From Bacteriovoracia bacterium (GTDB lineage Bacteria; Bdellovibrionota; Bacteriovoracia; Bacteriovoracales; Bacteriovoracaceae), in contig JAUIIL010000012.1 of assembly GCA_030431635.1 (NCBI GenBank), positions 1 to 64,000 of the forward strand: a stretch of DNA of 64,000 nt, given 5' to 3'. The notes beneath the pieces are model-generated. The model made no database searches and was not told the origin of the DNA. It saw only the letters and a program-made list of their open reading frames with translations. The position numbers were made by a program, and so were the translations under genes. Shown in pieces: positions 33,865 to 40,812 of this stretch; within the stretch, counting starts at the first letter, position 1; each line of letters starts with the position of its first letter.

Positions 33865-34984
33865 CTATAACTCCTTTTTTTACTAAGTTTAATGCAAGTG
33901 TTCCTATGTTTTGTTTTAAGTTGATGGTGTCACCCTGAATTTCATTTGCAGTAAAATACTCAAATATTAATTCTCTTGTGCCGTCGATTCCTCCGTTACA
34001 GTTTTGACAACCTTTCTTGTTAATAAGTTTTGAGTTTTTAAAAAGTTTTCCTTTTAAAGAACAGTGTTGACACAACCTAGCAATCAATCTTTGATTTACG
34101 CCCAAAATTAAAGAATTCATAAGTTGCAATTTATCTGCACCATAGTATTCAAATACTTTTGGGATATTTAGAGCAGTATTTGTATGCATTGTTGAGATTA
34201 CAAGATGGCCTGTAGAACCAGCTCGTACAGCAAGCTTTGCTGTTGCTTCGTCTCTGATCTCACCAATCAAGATAACATCAGGGTCTTGTCTCATTAATGC
34301 TCGTAATCCATCTGAAAAACTAAAGCTTGGAGTGATTGGGGTATGATTAACACCATCAATAGTTCTTTCAACAGGATCTTCCAAAGTTGAAACATTAAGT
34401 CTTTCTCTGTCAATATGCTCTATCATTGAATAGATTGTAGATGTTTTGCCACTTCCAGTTTCGCCAGTAATAATTATTAATCCTGATTTCTTTTCAAGAG
34501 ATTGTTTAACATCATTGAGTGCAACTTTGCTTAATCCAATGTCAGTAATCTTTTTAGTAGATGCTTTATTGAAGAGTCTAAATACAAATTTTTCTCCATG
34601 AGTGACAGGAGTCTTGTTTATTCGTATGCTCATACCTCTTTCGGGTAATTCGACACCTCCATCTTGTGCAATGTTTTGTTTGCCTAACTGAACATTAAAG
34701 ACAGATTTCAATGTTGTCGTGATACCATTTCTTAGTATATCGGGCTTGATAGAGTTATTTTTAGACTTTCTGAAATCATAAAATGTCATTAAAATGCCAC
34801 AAATCCTTAGTCGAATTTTGTAACCTTCTTCTGTTGGTTCAAAATGAATGTCGCTTGCATTTGCTGTAATAGCAGAGTCAATTGCATCTCTAATAAGGCC
34901 AGTGTAGGTTCCTGCCTGATTTAGTTTTTGTTCTGGTGATAGGGTTATGTGAATTGATAGCCCATTTTCTTTTTTAATCGACAT
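33797..34984 (-). CDS. GspE/PilT-family secretion ATPase
   Basis: 395 residues. Walker A GETGSGKTSTIYSMIEH, Asp box LEDPVERTIDG, Walker B ALMRQDPDVILIGEIRDEAT and the His box STMHTNTAL are all intact. A four-Cys zinc module (CQHC, CQNC) as in GspE/PilB follows. F-type transfer systems normally have no VirB11-type ATPase, so a type II/type IV pilus-style ATPase inside the operon is unusual. It could drive pilus retraction or assembly. The ATG overlaps the traU end; AAAGGG lies upstream. Confidence 0.85.
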   Translation of the reverse strand: MSIKKENGLSIHITLSPEQKLNQAGTYTGLIRDAIDSAITANASDIHFEPTEEGYKIRLRICGILMTFYDFRKSKNNSIKPDILRNGITTTLKSVFNVQLGKQNIAQDGGVELPERGMSIRINKTPVTHGEKFVFRLFNKASTKKITDIGLSKVALNDVKQSLEKKSGLIIITGETGSGKTSTIYSMIEHIDRERLNVSTLEDPVERTIDGVNHTPITPSFSFSDGLRALMRQDPDVILIGEIRDEATAKLAVRAGSTGHLVISTMHTNTALNIPKVFEYYGADKLQLMNSLILGVNQRLIARLCQHCSLKGKLFKNSKLINKKGCQNCNGGIDGTRELIFEYFTANEIQGDTINLKQNIGTLALNLVKKGVIDENELLRQGNYFGTEPLPGQTG

Positions 34985-36917
34985 TGGCCATCCCTTTGCA
35001 AACAGACTCTATAATTGCCAATTCGGCTTTATATACTGGAACTTCATACCATTCTTTTTTACAGCTAACCTGTTTCCATGTTGTAAATAGATTTCCTTGT
35101 AGGTTTTTCTTAACTAGTCTTCCTCTATTGTTGGCTTGTCTAATTGTTTCTAATCCTCCGATATTCTCAAATTCTCTAAAACAACTACTCGAATTAGGGG
35201 ATAGCATGGACCATTTTTCACTTGGGTCTGCTGGCATATTCTTGAAAACTTCTACTGAAAGACTTTTTATTCTGCTGGCAATAGATAAAGATCCAATAAT
35301 TTCTGATCCTCCAACTTGTGTTCCGTATCTGGGGAACATTACACCCCATCCTGTGCAGACAGGCATCGAAGATGGTGGAAAGACTGGAAGCACTTGAAAG
35401 GGATAGCTACAAGTTCCTGACCCTGCGCCCATACTTGAAGGGCGGCCACCTCCAATTGAGGTAGCCGCTCCTTTTAGTAAGCACAACTTTGGGCTTGCTT
35501 TCCAAGCAAGAAAAGCTGGCTGCATAAGATCGCCCTTACCTGTAGACCAATGTGGCTCGATATGTTCACTCATGCCATCAAAACAAAGTTTTTCCTGTCT
35601 TTCTCCACCACAGGGCATCCCAGAAAAAGCTAATTGAGTTAAGGGAACTGCTATAGTTCTGGCTTGGAAAGCTTGAGTATCATCATCATTAACAGCTCCG
35701 AAAGGTGTAGTCTTATCCACTCCCGCGAGCTGAGAAGCCGCTATGGGGAGAGTATTAAAGTGTGAGATACCTTTTGACGTAGTTGTTTCTATAAACGTCT
35801 GTGGGATGAAATATGAGATTCTAGCGCAGCTATGAGGTGGCAGAGGGAAAGGGCTTGGGCACATATCTGGAGTTACTGTAAAAGTCATGCAGGACCTAAA
35901 GCTAGGTTGCGCAATTACTGTGCAGATATTGGGAAAAGCATTGGCGGTACTTCCTGCCAGTAAAAATGGAGTCGCCTTTTTGATAAATCCTTTTAGTAAC
36001 CGCCAGGATTTTACCTTTTTAATTCCTGCCGCCTCATTGAGAATATCTTCGTGAGGTGTATTGGGTTTAGAAAGAAAGTTTGGCTTAGTATATATTTTTT
36101 GGAGACTAGTCTGAACACCATCAAAAACCAATGCCCATGCCTCAAAAATCTTAAGGTCCAAGAACTCTTTACCAGTTAATACCCATTCTTTTTGAGTAGA
36201 GACATTTACAGACTCGCTTATATTTGCATTTTCTGAGTCAAATCCTCCTAGTATAAAATTCCGTTCAGTTCTTTGGGCAATTTCTGAAATACTTCTGGAT
36301 TCTTTATTTTTTTCTGTTTGTCCAACAAGCATTTTAAAATTATTAATTGTTTTTTCGTCTTCTGAATGAAATGCAATTTTAGTTCTGAAGTTTTGGATAA
36401 ATTCATTAACAGCATTGTCATTTTTTACTGTGTTTAACAGTGACGAGTAACTTTGTGTTGCTAAGATGCAAATAGCGTTTGCTTCACGACACTTATCTAT
36501 AAATCTATCATCTCCAAGTGCGTTTCCACCGCCAACTGTAATTAGGCCCTGGTATTCATCGCCAAAGATAAACGCTGGGTGACTAGTCTTTCTGTTTGGG
36601 TTTGCAAGTCTGTTTAAAATTGACCTTTGATAATGCAGTTTAATCATTGTTCCCATTGATCTTGCTAAAGCATCGTTATCAATATCAACAAGAAGAATTT
36701 CACCTTTATCTATCACTGAATCCATTGATAGAATTGTTATCTCTTCTTTTTTTGGACAGAATATTTTCGATGATCTATACTCTTGAAACTGATTTAAGAA
36801 ACTAGTTGCTGTTGCAAGGATACCAGTTTTAACCTTTTCATCAAAATTTCTGAATTCCTTATTAAAAAACTCTATAGCGCAGTTTATGTTGTAAATTTCT
36901 TCAACATCAAATTTCAT
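34974..36917 (-). CDS. Fused frame: TraD/VirD4 C-terminal motor domain followed by TraU-like domain
   Basis: 647 residues. Residues 1-300 are the second half of a coupling ATPase: SHPAFIFGDEYQGL is Walker B and ICILATQSYSSLL is the sensor segment. At about 303-333 a basic plus hydrophobic stretch (LLKGFIKKATPFLLAGSTAN, then AF) resembles a signal peptide. The remainder has 11 or more Cys and TraU-like blocks (MCPSPFPLPPHSC, FSGMPCGGE, VCTGWGVMFPRYG). No stop or normal start separates the two. The frame is entered from traD 5' by a -1 shift at 36974-36968. Confidence 0.7.
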   Translation of the reverse strand: MKFDVEEIYNINCAIEFFNKEFRNFDEKVKTGILATATSFLNQFQEYRSSKIFCPKKEEITILSMDSVIDKGEILLVDIDNDALARSMGTMIKLHYQRSILNRLANPNRKTSHPAFIFGDEYQGLITVGGGNALGDDRFIDKCREANAICILATQSYSSLLNTVKNDNAVNEFIQNFRTKIAFHSEDEKTINNFKMLVGQTEKNKESRSISEIAQRTERNFILGGFDSENANISESVNVSTQKEWVLTGKEFLDLKIFEAWALVFDGVQTSLQKIYTKPNFLSKPNTPHEDILNEAAGIKKVKSWRLLKGFIKKATPFLLAGSTANAFPNICTVIAQPSFRSCMTFTVTPDMCPSPFPLPPHSCARISYFIPQTFIETTTSKGISHFNTLPIAASQLAGVDKTTPFGAVNDDDTQAFQARTIAVPLTQLAFSGMPCGGERQEKLCFDGMSEHIEPHWSTGKGDLMQPAFLAWKASPKLCLLKGAATSIGGGRPSSMGAGSGTCSYPFQVLPVFPPSSMPVCTGWGVMFPRYGTQVGGSEIIGSLSIASRIKSLSVEVFKNMPADPSEKWSMLSPNSSSCFREFENIGGLETIRQANNRGRLVKKNLQGNLFTTWKQVSCKKEWYEVPVYKAELAIIESVCKGMANVD

Positions 36918-36919
36918 TT

Positions 36920-38053
36920 TTAAGCCACCAACGTTAGAGGCATCACTTTTTGTGGTCGCCTCATTGACTTTTTTCTTTCAATGATTTCTAAAAGATCGTT
37001 TCCTAAATTTGTACTGGTGGCATTAATCATTGATTGATAAATGTCCTTTAAGGTGAAGTATTCCTTGATTGCGGCACAGTAAATCACACAATTTTTAATC
37101 AAGTTAAAAGCACTGATTTCCCAAAAAGGTGAATCAGATTTTCCGCCAGAAAAGTTAATTGCACTTGCTCTAACCATTTCTGCAATTTCTACGAATCTAG
37201 AGGACTTTAAAGCTTTGTCCATGTAAACAGGATTAAAGGATTCACTTCCATCAAGCATTAATCTTCTTACTTTACGATCCTTGTCATGATTAGCAATGAT
37301 TTTAACTGCATTTGGGATAAATGTTCTCTTTGGATCAAGGGCAAGAATTGATGATTTATTAAAGTTTGTTAAAGACTGTCTAAAAAAAGGAAGTATTGCA
37401 CCTGCAGTTTTTCCACTTCCAGGTGATCCTGTAATTAAAATTGATCCATTTAACGCTTTTTGTGGAATAGTGATCCATTTTTCAGTTTTGTCTTCATTTT
37501 GTGTAGTACCTATTGTGATTTGATTCTCTTCTTTAGGAATTGTTTTGATTCTTTTTTTGTTTCCTTGCGAAAACTGAAAAATGTTTAAAAAGTCTGCTGC
37601 TCGATAACAAAATAATGATAAGAGCATTGAGGCATTTATTGAATAAACTTGCTCAACCCATCCGAAGTATTTGAGCTGACGAATAAATACTGGAATGTCA
37701 CTGCTGAAAATGTTCAGAAGAGATTCAACAGTGATGTTGCAAACAACAGCAATAAATATAAATCCTAACAAATACCTTCTTTTACTGTTTTCAGCATCAT
37801 TAATATTTCGCAGTCTTGCTCCTTGCTTAGAAAGTGTTAAGAATCTCCTTATATAGAGAGAAAGAATAATCACATTTAAAAACAAACAAATCAGGAATGA
37901 ATATAGATAAAATGAAAACTGTTCATGTAGTAGATAGGCCCAATCACCAGCTATTAAAATATTACTTTTAAATTGAAGTCCCATAAAAAGTATAAAGACT
38001 CCAAATGCCAGTAGCAAAGCTACTGGCAAACTTATGTCTTTGTTATCATTCAT
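36920..38053 (-). CDS. traD: TraD/VirD4-type coupling protein, N-terminal part
   Basis: 377 residues if unshifted. Hydrophobic segments at residues 8-26, 44-66, 94-112 and 135-155 precede the nucleotide-binding fold with Walker A ILITGSPGSGKTAGA and SDSPFWEISAFNLIKN. The Walker B half is missing from this frame. After residue 362 (IIERKK) the zero frame gives 15 unrelated residues, while the -1 frame continues for 17 residues into the ATPase second half. The joined TraD would be about 675 residues (F TraD 717). The start overlaps the upstream gene by 4 bp. Confidence 0.8.
   Translation of the reverse strand: MNDNKDISLPVALLLAFGVFILFMGLQFKSNILIAGDWAYLLHEQFSFYLYSFLICLFLNVIILSLYIRRFLTLSKQGARLRNINDAENSKRRYLLGFIFIAVVCNITVESLLNIFSSDIPVFIRQLKYFGWVEQVYSINASMLLSLFCYRAADFLNIFQFSQGNKKRIKTIPKEENQITIGTTQNEDKTEKWITIPQKALNGSILITGSPGSGKTAGAILPFFRQSLTNFNKSSILALDPKRTFIPNAVKIIANHDKDRKVRRLMLDGSESFNPVYMDKALKSSRFVEIAEMVRASAINFSGGKSDSPFWEISAFNLIKNCVIYCAAIKEYFTLKDIYQSMINATSTNLGNDLLEIIERKKSMRRPQKVMPLTLVA
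36937..36974 (-). promoter_or_regulatory. Predicted -1 frameshift element in traD
   Basis: The zero frame reads AGA AAA AAG TCA, with A AAA AAG at 36974-36968. A -1 slip continues GTC AAT GAG. Five nt downstream GAGGC (36962-36958) pairs with GCCTC (36941-36937), and CAC (36954-36952) with GTG (36946-36944) inside it: a two-part hairpin at the spacing used by bacterial -1 frameshift signals. Confidence 0.6.
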
Positions 38054-38271
38054 ACTGCTGACCTCGCAATCTGAAGTGATTTTGGCTTATCATTTTGAAG
38101 TTCACAAACTCTCAGTTTTGGCTCTGCCATAACACGAACACAGCTACCGTTATGGAAAATTAGTGAAATTTCACCAAAACGAAGATCAACTCCATATTTT
38201 TTCTTAACTTTTTGAATCATTTTTGCTGAAAATTCCTTAACTTCTTCGATTTCTTTTAAATCAATACTCAT
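38050..38271 (-). CDS. Small hypothetical protein upstream of traD
   Basis: 73 residues: a helical start (DLKEIEEVKEFSAKMIQKVK) and a beta-like part (FGEISLIFHNGSCVRVM). No family is recognised. It overlaps traD by 4 bp, so it is translated together with the coupling protein. Confidence 0.5.
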   Translation of the reverse strand: MSIDLKEIEEVKEFSAKMIQKVKKKYGVDLRFGEISLIFHNGSCVRVMAEPKLRVCELQNDKPKSLQIARSAV

Positions 38272-38281
38272 ACATACCTCC

Positions 38282-38473
38282 CTATGAAGTTAGTTGTTCT
38301 ATTCCGTTTCTAAAATATCTAGAATTTCTATGGCCATCCCAGTAGTCTTGAACCTCCAGAGCGAGTCTTTCCAATTTTAAGTATTCTTCGCTTACTTTAG
38401 GGTTATTACTAAGATTGGACTCTTTCATCTTATCCAAAAGCATTATTAATTTTTTAAATAGTGTTGCAGTCAC
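38282..38473 (-). CDS. Small hypothetical helical protein
   Basis: 63 residues from a GTG preceded by GAGGAGG. Mostly helical and charged (KLERLALEVQDYWDGHRN). The start overlaps the stop of the preceding gene, supporting a real, coupled frame. Function unknown. Confidence 0.5.
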   Translation of the reverse strand: MTATLFKKLIMLLDKMKESNLSNNPKVSEEYLKLERLALEVQDYWDGHRNSRYFRNGIEQLTS

Positions 38474-38724
38474 AGTGCCTCCTCGTATCCTTCTGAAATA
38501 TTCTCAAGATCAAATTGTGATTGAATGAAATTTAGTTCTTTCCTTATTTCCCAAAGTGACATTTCAATCTCTTCTTTGTTTTTGATTTTTGCTCCTATAG
38601 CGTTTACTTTTTCAGAAATAAAATCCCAAAGTTGTTCACTTGAAATAAATTGATGTAAATTTTCACAAGTGAACGGGAAATCAAGAATCTCTTCTTCGTT
38701 TCTTTCAGTTTTTAACAAATACAT
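38470..38724 (-). CDS. Small acidic hypothetical protein
   Basis: 84 residues, acidic, with two predicted helices (SSEQLWDFISEKVNAIG; EIEMSLWEIRKELNFIQSQ). No family recognised. Co-directional with tight spacing in the transfer operon leader. Confidence 0.5.
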   Translation of the reverse strand: MYLLKTERNEEEILDFPFTCENLHQFISSEQLWDFISEKVNAIGAKIKNKEEIEMSLWEIRKELNFIQSQFDLENISEGYEEAL

Positions 38725-38733
38725 TTGTTCCCC

Positions 38734-39021
38734 TTATTTACAGAACCCCTCATCTCGAAGTTCTTTAAGTTTTTTCACCGCTCGGTCTGTATTGTAGACA
38801 TCTGTTAGGTGAACATCTTCAATGCTTTGTCCTTCGTATCGAATTCCGTATTGAGTTCCTTTGAGAACGCAGAGGGGCGATGTTGGCTCACAACTGACTG
38901 TTGTAGCACCTGATGTAAGAAGCTCATCAACGGTCATAGATGTATTTTGCTCTAGTTGAGCATCAAAAGCATAAGAGCTAGTAGCACCAAAAAGAGCGGT
39001 TAAAAGAATTAGTTTTTTCAT
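38734..39021 (-). CDS. Secreted small Cys-containing protein, first gene of the transfer operon
   Basis: 95 residues from the ATG at 39021, chosen for GGAGGTAATT and because the signal peptide (LILLTALFGATSSYA) starts there. The mature part has Cys at VSCEPTSPLC and the last-but-one residue. No family recognised. It directly follows the sigma54-type promoter and is therefore the first transfer gene expressed. Confidence 0.6.
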   Translation of the reverse strand: MKKLILLTALFGATSSYAFDAQLEQNTSMTVDELLTSGATTVSCEPTSPLCVLKGTQYGIRYEGQSIEDVHLTDVYNTDRAVKKLKELRDEGFCK

Positions 39022-39070
39022 AATTACCTCCATTTTTGCGATTTTCATTAATCGCATACTAAGCCCTATA

Positions 39071-39086
39071 ACAACTATGGTGCCAA
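39071..39086 (-). promoter_or_regulatory. Sigma54-type (-24/-12) promoter for the transfer operon
   Basis: The minus strand reads TTGGCAC-CATAG-TTGT: the -24 TGGCAC is perfect, the 5-bp spacing to the -12 element is right, and TTGT differs from TTGC by one base. Transcription would begin near 39060, just upstream of the first transfer gene. A sigma54-activator gene lies divergently, which supports the call. Confidence 0.65.
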
Positions 39087-39161
39087 CTTTGGCCAACCTT
39101 ATAAGCCACTGTTATTTAAGTATTATTTAGTTTTTCATTCGGAAAATCGAAGAAAAAAAAT

Positions 39162-39207
39162 CAACGTAAAACGGTTTTCCGTTGCATAAAAAAACGTAAA
39201 TCCGTTG
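39162..39207. promoter_or_regulatory. Paired AACG-N6-CGTT dyads, likely activator binding sites
   Basis: AACGGTTTTCCGTT (39170-39183) and AACGTAAATCCGTT (39193-39206) share the half-sites AACG and CGTT and are centred 23 bp apart. AACGTAAA occurs before or in both. They lie about 85-120 bp upstream of the sigma54-type promoter, the normal place for enhancer sites of NtrC-like activators. Confidence 0.6.
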
Positions 39208-39272
39208 TTTTAATAGTTACCTTTTTACAATCAAGGTTGCTTAGTTGTGCTGTGGTGTTAAATAGAAAGAGT

Positions 39273-39296
39273 TTATTAGAGGTGTAGCTCTAATAA
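39273..39296. repeat. Perfect 9-bp inverted repeat in the regulator leader
   Basis: TTATTAGAG-GTGTAG-CTCTAATAA, 17 bp before the TTG start of the response regulator. It may be an operator or form an RNA hairpin close to the GAGGGG ribosome-binding site. Confidence 0.7.
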
Positions 39297-39312
39297 GGTA
39301 GAGGGGTAAAGA

Positions 39313-40809
39313 TTGACTGTTAACATCTTAATTGTAGATGACCATTTAGACTCTAGGTTCAGTACGCAAGCTAGAGTCACTAAAATGTTTTCTGATTTAG
39401 ATTCTAATGAACTAATCATTAAAACTGCTGCGACCATTGATGAGCTATATGCTCAAATCAAAGAATTTAGTTTTCATGTTATTTTACTTGATCGTGACCT
39501 TGGTAAGGATTCTGAAGGCAAGATGATTGATGGTGTAGAGCATATTGAAAACATCTTAGAACTAAGGCCAAAGACAAGATTGTATGTCCTAACAAGCTTT
39601 GAGGACATATCTCTAGCAAATAAGGCTAGAGATTATGGTGCCCATGGATATTTAACTAAGAATCCTTCTGAAGAAAATCAGAGATATATAGATGCTCAAA
39701 TCAAGCAAGCTGTTAAGGATTCTCAGCTTGAACTTGAGTTTGAGAGAATTAAGGCTGTAAGAGATTCAAGAGCGGCCACTTCTTATGTGAGTAAATCTCA
39801 TTCAATGAAAAGAATTGAAGGAAATCTTAAGTCATTAGCTGAGATAAACACACCAGTTCTTATAACTGGTGATTCAGGTCTTGGGAAAACCTATACAGCC
39901 AAAAGACTTCATAAATTAACAGAAGAATTTCATGGCGAAAAGAATAGAGCTTTCTTGTATAAAGATATAAATACAATTCCTAAAACATTACAAATTTCCG
40001 AACTGTTTGGGCATGAGAAAGGATCATTCACTGGTGCTAGTGAGCGTAAAATGGGGCTATTTGAGTTGGCAACAGGCGGAACTTTATTTCTTGATGAAAT
40101 TGGTGATGCTACACCTGAACTTCAGGGGGCATTACTTAATGTAATTGAAGAAAAGAGCTATAGAAGGCTTGGTGGAAAACAAGATTTAAAGATCAATGCA
40201 AGGATAATATTTGCAACAAACAAAAACCTAGAAGCTCTTGTAGCATCTGGTGAGTTTCGCCGTGATCTTTATGCTAGAATTTGTGCCATTGAGATTGAAA
40301 TGCCACCACTTAGTGAGAGAAAAGAAGATATTCCATTAATATGTGAATTTCTTTCTGGAGAAATAAATCGTGAAAATGGAAAAAATATTTCCTTTAATGA
40401 TTTTCCAGCTACATTGAAACAGTATTTTGTAAGTGCGAATTTCCCTGACAATATTAGGGGAATTCGGAACGACTTAGTAAGACTTGCAGCATTTTGTCCA
40501 ATAAAGCAAAGCGGAAAAGTGGACTATAGCTCATGGCGTTCTATTTTAAACTATACAAAGAAGCCTAATCATCAAAATCGTATTTCTCAAAAAACATTAG
40601 ATTCAATAGTAGAAGAGTTGGCTCAGTATGTAGGTTCACCAAATGGTCCAGGTTTGGCAGCAGCTTTAGATCTACTAGAGTATAAGTCATTAGAATATGC
40701 CTCCAGTAAGTATAAAAAACGTGTAAAGCAGGCTGAAATATTAAAGTTGAAACCATCTACGCTACAAACAAAGAAAAATAAATATTTTAAAAAAGAACTG
40801 AATGGATAG
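39313..40809 (+). CDS. NtrC-type sigma54-activating response regulator
   Basis: 498 residues from a TTG preceded by GAGGGG. The receiver domain (1-130) has VDDH and the phospho-acceptor Asp in ILLDRDLG. The AAA+ domain has Walker A GDSGLGKT, the sigma54-contact loop GSFTGA (a GAFTGA variant) and Walker [12 protein letters not shown]. The C-terminus ends in a helical DNA-binding region ([19 protein letters not shown]). It probably activates the divergent transfer operon. A lipoprotein and a histidine kinase gene follow directly. Confidence 0.88.
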   Translation: MTVNILIVDDHLDSRFSTQARVTKMFSDLDSNELIIKTAATIDELYAQIKEFSFHVILLDRDLGKDSEGKMIDGVEHIENILELRPKTRLYVLTSFEDISLANKARDYGAHGYLTKNPSEENQRYIDAQIKQAVKDSQLELEFERIKAVRDSRAATSYVSKSHSMKRIEGNLKSLAEINTPVLITGDSGLGKTYTAKRLHKLTEEFHGEKNRAFLYKDINTIPKTLQISELFGHEKGSFTGASERKMGLFELATGGTLFLDEIGDATPELQGALLNVIEEKSYRRLGGKQDLKINARIIFATNKNLEALVASGEFRRDLYARICAIEIEMPPLSERKEDIPLICEFLSGEINRENGKNISFNDFPATLKQYFVSANFPDNIRGIRNDLVRLAAFCPIKQSGKVDYSSWRSILNYTKKPNHQNRISQKTLDSIVEELAQYVGSPNGPGLAAALDLLEYKSLEYASSKYKKRVKQAEILKLKPSTLQTKKNKYFKKELNG

Positions 40810-40812
40810 GTT

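Noticed and set aside
34984-35397. 137-codon plus-strand frame
   Set aside because: Antisense to the TraU-like domain, whose Cys motifs are clearly real.
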